Translations under genes and position numbers: made by a program
Notes under the pieces: model-generated
Told to the model about the DNA's origin: nothing
The model's database searches: none
Seen by the model: only the letters and a program-made list of their open reading frames with translations
Assembly (NCBI RefSeq): GCF_013364155.1
Contig: NZ_CP054916.1
Span: 6,383,001-6,447,000 of the forward strand
Source of the DNA: Streptomyces sp. NA02950
GTDB taxonomy: Bacteria > Actinomycetota > Actinomycetes > Streptomycetales > Streptomycetaceae
Direction: 5' to 3'
Length of the DNA: 64,000 nucleotides
In this document: positions 33,045-41,536 of the stretch, piece after piece
Layout of the letters: each line of letters opens with the position of its first letter
Numbering within the stretch: position 1 is the stretch's first letter

Positions 33045-34472
33045 ATGCCTTATGACGATCTGCGCAGCTTCCTGGACGCCTTGGACAAGGAGGGGCAGCT
33101 GCTGCGCATCACCGACGAGGTGCTGCCCGAGCCGGATCTCGCGGCCGCCGCCAACGCGACGGGCCGCATCGGCGAGAACGCGCCCGCCCTCTACTTCGAC
33201 AACGTCAAGGGCTTCACCGACGCCCGGATCGCGATGAACGTGCACGGCTCCTGGGCCAACCACGCGCTCGCGCTCGGGCTGCCGAGGAACACCCCCGTCA
33301 AGGAGCAGGTCGAGGAGTTCGCGCGTCGCTGGGACGCCTTCCCCGTCGCACCCGAGCGCCGCAAGGACGCGCCCTGGCGCGAGAACACCCAGGAGGGCGA
33401 CGACATCGACCTCTTTTCGGTGCTCCCGCTGTTCCGTCTCAACGACGGCGACGGCGGCTTCTACCTCGACAAGGCCGCCGTCGTCTCCCGTGACCCCGAG
33501 GATCCCGACCACTTCGGCAAGCAGAACGTCGGCACGTACCGCATCCAGGTGATCGGCACCAACCGGCTCGCCTTCCAGCCGGTCCCCATGCACGACGTCG
33601 CCCAGCACCTGCGCAAGGCCGAGGAGAAGGGCGAGGACCTGCCCATCGCCATCACCCTCGGCAACGACCCGGTCATGGCGATCGTCGCCGGGATGCCGAT
33701 GGCCTACGACCAGAGCGAGTACGAGATGGCCGGCGCACTGCGCGGGGCGCCCGCCCCGATCGCCACCGCGCCGCTCACCGGCTTCGACGTGCCGTGGGGC
33801 AGCGAGGTCGTCATCGAAGGCGTCATCGAGTCGCGCAAGCGGCAGATCGAGGGCCCCTTCGGCGAGTTCACCGGCCATTACTCCGGCGGGCGCCGCATGC
33901 CCGTCATCCGCGTCGACCGCGTCTCGTTCCGTACGAACCCGGTCTTCGAGTCGCTCTACCTCGGCATGCCTTGGACCGAGTGCGACTACCTCGTCGGCCC
34001 CAACACGTGCGTGCCGCTGCTCAAGCAGCTGCGCGCCGAGTTCCCCGAGGTGCAGGCCGTCAACGCCATGTACACACACGGCCTGATGGTGATCATCTCC
34101 ACGGCCAAGCGGTACGGCGGCTTCGCCAAGGCCGTCGGCATGCGCGCCATGACAACACCGCACGGACTCGGCTACGTGTCCCAGGTGATCCTCGTCGACG
34201 AGGACGTGGACCCCTTCAACCTGCCGCAGGTCATGTGGGCGATGTCGGCCAAGGTCAACCCGAAGGACGACGTCGTCGTCATCCCCAACCTGTCCGTCCT
34301 GGAGCTGGCCCCGGCGGCCCAGCCCGCCGGCATCACCAGCAAGATGATCATCGATGCGACGACGCCGGTCTCGCCGGACGTCCGCGGCAACTTCTCCACG
34401 CCCGCCAAGGACCTGCCGGAGACCGCGCAGTGGGCGGTCCGGCTGCAGAGCATGCTCGCCGACCGTGCCTGA
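33045..34472 (+). CDS. vdcC: UbiD-family non-oxidative hydroxyarylic acid decarboxylase, vanillate decarboxylase subunit C
   Basis: A 475-residue UbiD-family decarboxylase, the catalytic subunit that turns vanillate into guaiacol (4-hydroxybenzoate into phenol in relatives) using prenylated FMN. Family landmarks: YDDLRSFLDALDKEGQLLRI, NVHGSWANHALALGLP, NVGTYRIQVIGTNRLAFQP, ITLGNDPVMAIVAGMPMAYDQSEYEMAGALRG, EFTGHYSGGRRMPVI and VDPFNLPQVMWAMSAKVNP. The Glu and Arg of the active site (ESRKRQIEGPFGEFTG) are in place. It is flanked by vdcB and vdcD exactly as in the Streptomyces sp. D7 vdc operon. Confidence 0.95.
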   Translation: MPYDDLRSFLDALDKEGQLLRITDEVLPEPDLAAAANATGRIGENAPALYFDNVKGFTDARIAMNVHGSWANHALALGLPRNTPVKEQVEEFARRWDAFPVAPERRKDAPWRENTQEGDDIDLFSVLPLFRLNDGDGGFYLDKAAVVSRDPEDPDHFGKQNVGTYRIQVIGTNRLAFQPVPMHDVAQHLRKAEEKGEDLPIAITLGNDPVMAIVAGMPMAYDQSEYEMAGALRGAPAPIATAPLTGFDVPWGSEVVIEGVIESRKRQIEGPFGEFTGHYSGGRRMPVIRVDRVSFRTNPVFESLYLGMPWTECDYLVGPNTCVPLLKQLRAEFPEVQAVNAMYTHGLMVIISTAKRYGGFAKAVGMRAMTTPHGLGYVSQVILVDEDVDPFNLPQVMWAMSAKVNPKDDVVVIPNLSVLELAPAAQPAGITSKMIIDATTPVSPDVRGNFSTPAKDLPETAQWAVRLQSMLADRA

Positions 34473-34505
34473 ACGACCTCCCCGATCTCCTGAAAGGACA
34501 ACCCC

Positions 34506-34745
34506 ATGAGTAATCTGCCTGCTGAGTGCCCCCGCTGCGCCTTCGAGACGGTCGCCCGGCTCGCCACCTCACCCGCCCCCGGAGTGTGGGACGTGCTCCA
34601 GTGCAGCCGCTGTCTGTACACCTGGCGTACGACCGAGCCCGCCCGCCGTACGCTGCGCGACGCCTACCCCGAGAACTTCAAGCTGACGCCGGCCGACATC
34701 GCGAACGCGATCGAGGTGCCGGAGGTGCCGCCGCTTCTCAAATAG
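34506..34745 (+). CDS. vdcD: vanillate decarboxylase small subunit D
   Basis: A 79-residue zinc-ribbon-like protein, the third component of the VdcBCD type of decarboxylase. Four cysteines sit in two pairs: CPRC near residue 9 and CSRC near residue 36, followed by LYTWRTTEPARRT and a tail LTPADIANAIEVPEVPPLL typical of the subunit. Its role in the enzyme is not settled; it is needed for activity in related systems. The start ATG has a good AAAGGA ribosome site and the gap to vdcC is 33 bp. Confidence 0.93.
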   Translation: MSNLPAECPRCAFETVARLATSPAPGVWDVLQCSRCLYTWRTTEPARRTLRDAYPENFKLTPADIANAIEVPEVPPLLK

Positions 34746-34804
34746 CGCCTTGAGTGCTGCCGCACACCGCCAGGTGCGTCGACAGCGCGCTCAGCCTCAT
34801 ATCC

Positions 34805-34846
34805 GTGGCTCTGTTCACCAGAGCCCGTTCCGATGAACAGAGCCAC
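34805..34846 (+). terminator. probable terminator of the vdcBCD operon
   Basis: GTGGCTCTGTTCA (34805-34817) and TGAACAGAGCCAC (34834-34846) are perfect 13-bp arms with a 16-base loop, 60 bases after the vdcD stop. It is less GC-rich than most hairpins here. Confidence 0.65.
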
Positions 34847-34963
34847 TGAGCCCGTTCAGCGTGGCCGCTGATCGGGTGAGTGGATTGCTGTCCGCAACAC
34901 ACGAGGCTCCCGTGCCGTTGAGGGAGGTGTTCGACGTCTCAACTCATTGGCGCAGGAGCCTCG

Positions 34964-35160
34964 TTGGTTTCCTATCCTGACCCACTCGACCTGCCCCATG
35001 CCCTGGTCGAGTGGGTCACCATGCCGATCGTCACCGCGAGGGTGACCGCCGCTGCAAGCTCCCGCCGCACCAGCGTGCCCTGGTCGGCCGGGTGTACCTG
35101 CGCCGGCACGACACCCTCGCCCAGCCGCCTGCATCCGCACCGTCTCCCGGCGTCGTCGTC
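34964..35160 (+). pseudogene. transposase fragment, IS5-like helix-turn-helix type
   Basis: The frame from 34964 reads [20 protein letters not shown] and then shifts by one base near 35030 into [20 protein letters not shown] then [10 protein letters not shown]. This is the N-terminal region of transposases with an HTH_Tnp_4 and DDE_4 layout that are common in streptomycetes. The rest of the gene is gone: after about 35130 the sequence no longer matches. Nothing else is recognised up to the response regulator gene at 35269. Confidence 0.6.
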
Positions 35161-35268
35161 CCGCAGCAGACAGCCCGCCCCCATCCCCCTACCTCACCCA
35201 CTACGGGATACAGCCCCCGCGCCGGGCCTATCAGGGACTTCAAGGAAGTTCACCGTGACGAGCCGAAG

Positions 35269-35925
35269 TCAGTAACGCGTCGGGGACACCAGGCCCGCCT
35301 CGTAGGCCAGGATGACCAGTTGGACCCGGTCGCGGGCCGCGAGTTTGGCGAGGAGCCGGGTCACATACGTCTTGGCCGTCGCCACGCTGATGCACAGTTC
35401 GTCGGCTATCTCGGGGTTGGACAGACCCGTGGCGACCAGGGTCAGGACCTCGCGTTCGCGCACGGTGACGCCCTCGAGGGGGCGCGGCTCCCTCCGGGCG
35501 GGGCGGACGGCGAACTCCTTGATCAGCCGGCGGGTGACGCTCGGGGCGATCAGACCGTCTCCCGCGGCGACCACGCGGATCGCGGCCAGGATGTCGTCCA
35601 GAGCCATGTCCTTGACGAGGAAGCCGGACGCCCCGGCGCGCAGCGCACCGTAGACGTAATCGTCGTCGTCGAAGGTGGTGAGGACGATGACATGGGCCGT
35701 GCCGGGGCCCGTGGTGATCCGGCGGGTGGCCTCGATGCCGTCCACACCGGGCATCCGGATGTCCATCACCACCACATCGGCCCCGGTGCTCTCGGCGAGC
35801 GCGACCGCCTCGGCGCCGTCCCCCGCCTCACCGACGAGTTCGAGGTCGGGGGCTTCCGTCAGCACCATCCGCAGGGCGGCCCGGACCAGCGGCTGGTCGT
35901 CGGCGAGGACAACGCGCACGGTCAT
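35269..35925 (-). CDS. NarL/LuxR-family response regulator
   Basis: A 218-residue regulator. The receiver domain begins [18 protein letters not shown] with phospho-acceptor D55 ([12 protein letters not shown]), Thr in VIVLTTFD and Lys in GFLVKDM. The C-terminal LuxR helix-turn-helix is [25 protein letters not shown] then [18 protein letters not shown]. The start overlaps (ATGA) the stop of a histidine kinase gene of which only the last third remains, so this regulator has lost its local kinase and may be an orphan or be fed by another kinase. Confidence 0.92.
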   Translation of the reverse strand: MTVRVVLADDQPLVRAALRMVLTEAPDLELVGEAGDGAEAVALAESTGADVVVMDIRMPGVDGIEATRRITTGPGTAHVIVLTTFDDDDYVYGALRAGASGFLVKDMALDDILAAIRVVAAGDGLIAPSVTRRLIKEFAVRPARREPRPLEGVTVREREVLTLVATGLSNPEIADELCISVATAKTYVTRLLAKLAARDRVQLVILAYEAGLVSPTRY

Positions 35926-36308
35926 CGGGCACCCGCCGCGGTGGGTATCGCGGTGGGCATCGCCGTCGGCGGCGGCGTGGACGCGTGCACCGGCAGGCGA
36001 GCCGTCACCCGGAAGCCGCCCTCGGGGCGCGGGCCCGCCGTGAACTCCCCGTGCAGCAGCCCGACCCGCTCCCGCATCCCCAGCAGGCCGTAGCCGTGGC
36101 CCACGCCGTACGCGTGGCCGCGTCCCTCGTCCACCACCTCCAGCGACAGCGCGTCCTCCCGGTGGTCGATGGACACTCGGCACGAGCCGGTGTCCGCGTG
36201 ACGGACCACATTGGTGACCGCCTCCTGGATGATGCGGTACGCGGACACGTCCACCTCCGGGGGAAGCGGACGCGGTGTGCCGCACGGCCAGGCAACCCCG
36301 ACGTCCGC
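35922..36308 (-). pseudogene. truncated histidine kinase, ATPase-domain end only
   Basis: About 128 residues remain: GTPRPLPPEVDVSAYRIIQE then AVTNVVRHADTG (start of the HATPase N box), [20 protein letters not shown] then RERVGLL (G box), FRVTARLP and a Pro/Ala tail. The membrane domain, HisKA_3 dimerisation region and phospho-His are all missing; upstream DNA is the start of the FG-GAP lipoprotein gene on the other strand. It is the decayed partner of the NarL-type regulator downstream. Confidence 0.8.
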
Positions 36309-36381
36309 CGTGGAGTCCTTTCCCGCAGAGGACGTTGTCCGCGAAAGTCGTCCACCCGCCCACCGCCCGCGAGGTGCCGCA

Positions 36382-38091
36382 GTGCGTTTGCTCGTCCACG
36401 TCGCCACCGCGACCGCCGTCGCCGTCGCCCTCCTCGCCGGATGCAGCAACGGGGACGGCGCCGACACCTCACGCTCCCGCACGCCCGGGGCCGGGCCCGG
36501 GAAGGGCCGCATCGCCTCGGCAGGGGACTTCAACGGCGACGGCTACGACGACTTCGCCACCACCGTCCGGCCCACCAGCGCCTCCCGGGGCCCGCGGCCC
36601 AGCAGACTGGCCGTGGTCTACGGCTCCGCCCGCGGTCTGGACCCGCACAGACGCCTGGTCGTCGACGGCCCCGAGGACGACTACGCGGGCCCGCCGCTGC
36701 GCGTCGACCTCGACCGCGACGGCTTCACCGACCTGGTCACCGCGCGCTGGGCGCACGGCAGCACCCCCGATGCCGATCGGACCGGACAGACGGTGGTGCT
36801 GCGCGGCGGACCGAAGGGGCTGGGACGGCCGCGGACCCTGGGCGGCGACGGGCTCACCGCGCTGGCCACCGGGGACTTCGACGGCGACGGGGCGGCCGAC
36901 CTGTTCGCCTCCGGTCACACCCGCGGAACCGGTACGGCACGGGTGCTGTACGGCCCGTTCGACGCCACCACCGGCGAGCCCGCCCGCAGTACACCCCTTC
37001 CGCTCGCGCGTGCCCGCGACACACAGCACGGCAGACCCGCCGAGGACCCGGCCCAGGACCCGGCCTCGTCCCGGTCGCCGTCGAAGGCGCAGGTTCCGTC
37101 CAGCGCCACCGCCGGGGACTTCGACGGCGACCGGCGCAGCGACCTGGTGCTGACGTACCGGCATGACGCCGAGCGGGACGCGACCGCCACCGCCCCCACC
37201 GATCTGCTGCCCGCCGACCTCACCCCCGTCGTCCACTACCGGGGCAGCGCCAAGGGGCTGGTACGGGACCGACGGCCCGAAGCGCGGCTCAACCACGCCC
37301 TGGAGACGGCGGGCGGGCCGCGCGAGCCCGCGGCCGGGGACGCCGACCACGACGGCATCGACGATCTGCTCGCCCCCGGCGAGGGCCCGGTCGTCCGGCC
37401 CACCGGCCCGGACGAGGACACCGGCCCGGACGAGGACACCGGCCCGGACGAGGACACCGGCCCGGACGAGGACAGCGACCCGAACCCGGCAAGGGCACCG
37501 GAACGTTCCGGTGGGCTCACCGTCGTCCACGGCTCGAAGTCCGGCTTGGGCCGCGTCGATTCCGACTGGTTCATCGACCAGTCCACCCCCGGCGTGCCCG
37601 GGGAACCGCAGGGGGGCGACGGTTTCGGCGCCACCCCGGCCGTGGGTGACGTCACCGCCGACGGCCGCCCCGATCTGGTGGTGGCCGCCCCGGAGAACGG
37701 CCGTGGCAACGGGCGGCTGACCCTGCTGCCCGGCTCCGGACTCGGCGGCGAGGACGGCCGCGGATACGCCCCGCCCACGAGCGACCCCGAGGGCAACGAC
37801 GAGGACGAGGACACGGGGAGCGGTCGGGAGCGGGCCCAGGCCATCGACCTGGACACCCCCGGTGTGCCCGGCCGGCACACCCCCTACGGCTTCGACGCCT
37901 TCGCCCCGCAGCCCCCGCTGCTCGATGTCGACGGGGACGGACACGATGACGTGATCGCCGCCGCGCCCGGCCACGGGCGCGGCAGGACCGGCGGCTTCTG
38001 GGTGTTCCGGGGCACCGGCGAGGGGCTGTCCACCACCGCCGTAACCCACTTCACCCCCGCCGCTCTCGGTATCCGCTACCGGACCCGCTAG
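36382..38091 (+). CDS. FG-GAP repeat lipoprotein
   Basis: A 569-residue exported protein. GTG 36382 opens a lipoprotein signal (MRLLVHVATATAVAVALLAG followed by the lipobox Cys). The mature part has about seven FG-GAP/VCBS-type repeats that bind calcium, as in integrin-like beta propellers: DFNGDGYDDF, DLDRDGFTDL, DFDGDGAADL, DFDGDRRSDL, DADHDGIDDL and DVDGDGHDDV. Between repeats 5 and 6 is a perfect four-fold tandem repeat (residues about 341-365). It probably acts in surface binding or as a scaffold; no catalytic domain is visible. Its 5' end abuts the decayed histidine kinase gene. Confidence 0.88.
   Translation: MRLLVHVATATAVAVALLAGCSNGDGADTSRSRTPGAGPGKGRIASAGDFNGDGYDDFATTVRPTSASRGPRPSRLAVVYGSARGLDPHRRLVVDGPEDDYAGPPLRVDLDRDGFTDLVTARWAHGSTPDADRTGQTVVLRGGPKGLGRPRTLGGDGLTALATGDFDGDGAADLFASGHTRGTGTARVLYGPFDATTGEPARSTPLPLARARDTQHGRPAEDPAQDPASSRSPSKAQVPSSATAGDFDGDRRSDLVLTYRHDAERDATATAPTDLLPADLTPVVHYRGSAKGLVRDRRPEARLNHALETAGGPREPAAGDADHDGIDDLLAPGEGPVVRPTGPDEDTGPDEDTGPDEDTGPDEDSDPNPARAPERSGGLTVVHGSKSGLGRVDSDWFIDQSTPGVPGEPQGGDGFGATPAVGDVTADGRPDLVVAAPENGRGNGRLTLLPGSGLGGEDGRGYAPPTSDPEGNDEDEDTGSGRERAQAIDLDTPGVPGRHTPYGFDAFAPQPPLLDVDGDGHDDVIAAAPGHGRGRTGGFWVFRGTGEGLSTTAVTHFTPAALGIRYRTR
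37403..37474 (+). repeat. four perfect 18-bp tandem repeats inside the FG-GAP gene
   Basis: The unit CCGGCCCGGACGAGGACA occurs four times without a change, coding for acidic GPDEDT repeats. Perfect identity suggests recent slippage, so copy number may vary between strains without changing frame. Confidence 0.9.
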
Positions 38092-38201
38092 CCCCCGCAT
38101 CACGCCCCTGACCTGCGGCAGGACGGCCCCGAGGAATACCGGACGGGGGAGAGGGGTTACCGTCGTGGCATCTGCCGACGTACGGAAGCGGGAACTCAGG
38201 C

Positions 38202-38627
38202 ATGAGCACGAGCACCGTTGAACTCACGAAGGACAACTTCGACGAGATCGTCTCGGGAAGCAACTTCGTTCTGATCGACTTCTGGGCGTCGTGGTGCGGA
38301 CCCTGCCGGATGTTCGCCCCCGTGTACGAGAGGTCAGCGGAGCGTCACCAGGACCTGATCTTCGCGAAGGTCGACACCGAGGCACAGCCCGAACTCGCCG
38401 CCGCCTTCGACATCCAGTCCATCCCCACGCTGATGATCGTGCGCGAGGACATCGCGGTCTTCGCCCAGCCGGGCGCCCTCCCCGAAGAAGCGCTGGAGGA
38501 CGTCATCGGCCAGGCCCGCGCCCTCGACATGGACTCGGTCCGCGCCGACATCGCCGCCGCGGAGAACGGCGAGGCGACCAAGGAGCAGCCGGCCGGCGGG
38601 GCGCAGGCGGCCGACGGCCATGGGTGA
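38202..38627 (+). CDS. thioredoxin-family protein
   Basis: A 141-residue cytoplasmic disulfide reductase. The fold is clear: FDEIVSGSNFVLIDFWASWC then GPCRMFAPVYE with the redox pair C32 and C35, KVDTEAQPELAAAFDIQSIPTL with the cis-Pro, and a C-terminal helix. It is about 30 residues longer than standard thioredoxin, with an acidic Ala/Gln-rich tail. The stop overlaps the start of the histidine phosphatase gene by eight bases, so they are probably co-translated. Confidence 0.93.
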   Translation: MSTSTVELTKDNFDEIVSGSNFVLIDFWASWCGPCRMFAPVYERSAERHQDLIFAKVDTEAQPELAAAFDIQSIPTLMIVREDIAVFAQPGALPEEALEDVIGQARALDMDSVRADIAAAENGEATKEQPAGGAQAADGHG

Positions 38628-39291
38628 ACTGGTGCTGATCCGGCACGGCGAAACCGAGTGGAGCCGGTCGGGGAAGCACACCAGCTGGACCGAGCAGCCC
38701 CTGACGGCGCGCGGCGAGGAACAGGCCCGCGCGCTGCGTCCGCCGCTCGCCGAGCGGAAGATCGGGCTCGTACTGGTGAGCCCGCTCGGGCGGGCCGCGC
38801 ACACCGCGCGGCTGGCCGGGCTCGACGGCGCACACACCGAGCCCGAGCTGCACGAATGGGACTACGGCGGCTATGAGGGCGTCACCACCGCCGAGATCCA
38901 CCGCATCCGCCCCGACTGGAACCTGTGGACCGACGGGGTGGCACCGGGCGACGCCGAGCACCCCGGGGAGTCCCCCGAGCAGATCGGGGCCCGGGTCGAC
39001 CGGGTGCTGGCCCGGATCGCGCCCGATCTGGACGCGAACGACACCACGGGGAACGGGCGCAGTGGCGGCGGTGATGTCGTACTGGTCGCCCATGGCCATG
39101 TGCTGCGCGTGCTCACCGCCCGCCGCCTGGGTCTGCCACCGGCCGCCGGTGCGCTGTTCCGCCTCGACACCGCGACCATCAGTCGACTGGGAACCGAGCA
39201 CGGCCGCCCGGCGGTTGTCGCCTGGAACGTAGGCTCGGAGCCGGACTCCGGGCGGGTCGCAACCGGAAGCGGTGCGGCCACGGCCGGATGA
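38620..39291 (+). CDS. histidine phosphatase family protein
   Basis: A 223-residue phosphoglycerate-mutase-like phosphatase. The catalytic motif is LVLIRHGETEWSRSGKHTSW at the start, with the second His in VLVAHGHVLRVLTARRLGL and Arg/Glu residues in SPLGRAAHTARLAGL and ELHEWDYGGYEG. The substrate is not evident; such enzymes act on sugar or nucleotide phosphates. It overlaps the thioredoxin gene by eight bases and is followed by osmC in the same direction. Confidence 0.92.
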   Translation: MGELVLIRHGETEWSRSGKHTSWTEQPLTARGEEQARALRPPLAERKIGLVLVSPLGRAAHTARLAGLDGAHTEPELHEWDYGGYEGVTTAEIHRIRPDWNLWTDGVAPGDAEHPGESPEQIGARVDRVLARIAPDLDANDTTGNGRSGGGDVVLVAHGHVLRVLTARRLGLPPAAGALFRLDTATISRLGTEHGRPAVVAWNVGSEPDSGRVATGSGAATAG

Positions 39292-39358
39292 TCGGTTTGA
39301 CCGCCCCGTCGTACGTCACCTGACGACGGCACCTGACAGGAAGCAGGGAACAGCGAGC

Positions 39359-39784
39359 ATGGCTACGACGCGCACCGCGCACACCGTCTGGAACGGCAAT
39401 CTGGCCGAGGGCAAGGGAGTCGTCACCTTCGACTCGTCCGGGATCGGCGAGCAGCCGGTCTCCTGGCCGTCCCGCGCCGAGCAGGCGAACGGCAGGACCA
39501 GCCCCGAGGAGCTGATCGCCGCCGCACACTCCAGCTGCTTCTCGATGGCGCTGTCGCACGGCCTCACCCAGGCCGGGACGCCGCCGACGCAGCTGACCAC
39601 CCAGGCCGATGTCACCTTCCAGCCCGGCACCGGTATCACCGGGATCCACCTCACCGTGGAGGGCACGGTCGAGGGCCTGGACGAGGCGGCGTTCGTCGCG
39701 GCCGCCGAGGACGCCAAGAAGAACTGCCCGGTGAGCCAGGCGCTCACCGGTACGGAGATCACCCTGTCGGCGAAGCTGGCCTGA
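39359..39784 (+). CDS. osmC: OsmC-family peroxiredoxin
   Basis: A 141-residue OsmC-type thiol peroxidase that reduces organic hydroperoxides. The two catalytic cysteines are in AAAHSSCFSMALSHGL and KNCPVSQALTG; the family opening TRTAHTVWNGNLAEGKG and SSPEELIAAAH-like SPEELIAAAH are present. ATG 39359 follows a GGGAA region. The 3' end overlaps the convergent unknown gene by 26 bp, and its intrinsic terminator lies inside that gene's coding sequence. Confidence 0.93.
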   Translation: MATTRTAHTVWNGNLAEGKGVVTFDSSGIGEQPVSWPSRAEQANGRTSPEELIAAAHSSCFSMALSHGLTQAGTPPTQLTTQADVTFQPGTGITGIHLTVEGTVEGLDEAAFVAAAEDAKKNCPVSQALTGTEITLSAKLA

Positions 39785-40418
39785 CGTTCTCCGTCCGCTC
39801 GACCCGCTCCACCGGCTCCACGCGCTGGAGCAGACCCCAGGTGAACTCCGCCACGTAAGGGCGGAGTTCACCTTTTTCCGCATCGGGGACGCCGTTCGGG
39901 GCGTTGAAGGCGAGTCGCCAACGCGTGGGTGCCGAGCCCTCCATCGGCCGCGCGGGCGCGAAGGCGCGCGCCACCTCGTCCACCGTGCAGGACCAGGGGC
40001 GCAGATCGACGGCCGTACGCAGCGTCGGCCCGGCCGCGCCCGGGGCGCGCACCAGCCACTCGTTCCACACCGCCCCGCCGGGCGCGGTGAGCACCTCGAA
40101 CCGCAGATCCGGCCACAGGGGTACGGGCCAGCTCAGCGCATCGCAGGTCAGATCGCCGATCCGGCGCTTCGCTGTGGTCTCGGGCGGTCCGAGCACCGAG
40201 CGGTAGCGGGCGACGGCGGGCCGCCGCCGCGGGGACCGCTGCATCGCCTGCCAGCGGCGGTTGGCCTCGCGCATGACGGCGCGCCCGAAGCCCAGCTCCC
40301 GCAGCGCGTCCTCGACCAGCCCGGGCTGGAAGTCGGCCATCCGCCGCAGCAGCACCAGGACGAAGGGGAAGGGGGCGGGGAACGGTTCGGACTCGGGGAA
40401 GGAGGACGCGGAAGCCAT
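39759..40418 (-). CDS. conserved protein of unknown function
   Basis: A 219-residue cytoplasmic protein with no signal peptide or membrane segment. Visible features: LVLLRRMADFQPGLVEDALRELGFGRAVMREANRRW, RYRSVLGPPETT, WPVPLWPDLRFEVLTAPGGAVWNEWLVRAPG and LRPYVAEFTWGLLQRVEPVE. I do not recognise a family. Codon bias is typical, so it is real. Its last 26 bases overlap osmC in a tail-to-tail arrangement and its coding sequence contains the osmC terminator, so expression of one may interfere with the other. Confidence 0.75.
   Translation of the reverse strand: MASASSFPESEPFPAPFPFVLVLLRRMADFQPGLVEDALRELGFGRAVMREANRRWQAMQRSPRRRPAVARYRSVLGPPETTAKRRIGDLTCDALSWPVPLWPDLRFEVLTAPGGAVWNEWLVRAPGAAGPTLRTAVDLRPWSCTVDEVARAFAPARPMEGSAPTRWRLAFNAPNGVPDAEKGELRPYVAEFTWGLLQRVEPVERVERTENVRPASPTG
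39839..39877 (+). terminator. intrinsic terminator of osmC, nested in the opposite gene
   Basis: AGGTGAACTCCGCC (39839-39852) pairs perfectly with GGCGGAGTTCACCT (39860-39873) around a 7-base loop, and T residues run to 39877. It lies 55 bases after the osmC stop and inside the coding region of the gene on the minus strand (codons for GELRPYVAEFTW). Confidence 0.88.
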
Positions 40419-40507
40419 GCCCCTATCGTGGCGCAGGTTTCACGGCCGGATGGCGGGCCAGGCTTCGGAACGACGGCAACGGTCGACACAGGGACGGGAG
40501 CGGGGCC

Positions 40508-41386
40508 ATGAGCCGACGGCAGACGTTCGACATCGCGGTCCGCGCCACCGCCACGCTCGGTGAGGGACCCACCTGGGACCCCACCACCCGTCGGCTGATC
40601 TGGGTGGACGTCCTCGCCGCCCGCGTCCACACCTATGACCCGGCCACCGGCCACCGCACCACCCTGGCCACCGAGCAGCACATCGGCGCGGCCAAGCCCC
40701 GCGCGGGCGGCGGCCTCGTGGTCAACCTCCGCGACGGCATCGGGCTCTACGGCGCCGACGGCGGCTTCCGCTGGCTGGTGCGCGACGCGACCCCCGGCCG
40801 TCGTGGCAATGACGCGGCCGTGGCCCCCGACGGCTCGCTGTGGGCGGGCACGATGCGCTACGACGAGGCACCGGGTGGCGGCACGCTCGCCCGGATCGCC
40901 CCCGACGGCGCCCGTGCGGAGGTCCTGCCGGACGTGACCGTCAGCAACGGCATCGGCTGGAGCCCGGACGGCCGCCTCATGTACTACACCGACAGCCCCA
41001 CCCGCCGTATCGACGTCTTCGACGTCCCCGACGTGGACGGCGGCCGCGGCCCGGCGGAGGTCTCCGGCCGCCGGCCGTTCGCACGGATCGAGGAGGGCGC
41101 GGGCTTCCCGGACGGACTGTGCGTGGATGCCGAGGGCGCGGTGTGGGTCGCCCTGTGGGACGGCGGCGCGATCCGTCGTTACGTCCCCGACGGCACACTC
41201 GATCGGGTGGTGGACCTTCCGGTGCCGCGCCCCACCGCCTGTGCCTTCGGCGGCCCGGATCTCAGCGATCTGTATGTGACCTCCGCCCGGGTCGGCGTCG
41301 ACCCCTCCGCGGCTCCGCTCGCGGGATCGGTGCTGGTCGTCCCGGGGGCGGGGCGAGGGTCGGCACAACCCGCCTTCGCGGGCTGA
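40508..41386 (+). CDS. SMP-30/gluconolactonase/LRE family protein
   Basis: A 292-residue six-bladed beta-propeller hydrolase, likely a sugar lactonase. Family motifs and metal ligands: Glu in ATATLGEGPTWDPTTRRLIWVD, Asn in VSNGIGWSPDGRLMYYTDSPTRRID and Asp in GAGFPDGLCVDAEGAVWVALW. DAAVAPDGSLWAGTMRYDE is also typical. ATG 40508 is preceded by GGGAG. The pathway is not indicated by its neighbours. Confidence 0.93.
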   Translation: MSRRQTFDIAVRATATLGEGPTWDPTTRRLIWVDVLAARVHTYDPATGHRTTLATEQHIGAAKPRAGGGLVVNLRDGIGLYGADGGFRWLVRDATPGRRGNDAAVAPDGSLWAGTMRYDEAPGGGTLARIAPDGARAEVLPDVTVSNGIGWSPDGRLMYYTDSPTRRIDVFDVPDVDGGRGPAEVSGRRPFARIEEGAGFPDGLCVDAEGAVWVALWDGGAIRRYVPDGTLDRVVDLPVPRPTACAFGGPDLSDLYVTSARVGVDPSAAPLAGSVLVVPGAGRGSAQPAFAG

Positions 41387-41536
41387 AACCCGTCAGGACC
41401 AGGGGCTTTCCCCGCAGACCGGGACCGAACCACGGCAGACCGGGACCGACGCGGCGGTTTCGACGGCGCCCTGCACAGGATCCTCACATGCTCCGGTATC
41501 GGCACTGCTCAGAGGTCACATAGCCTGCCCCGCGTC

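Noticed and set aside
39839..39877. GTTCACC next to osmC as a PhoP box
   Set aside because: Only one unit occurs and it is one arm of a perfect intrinsic terminator.
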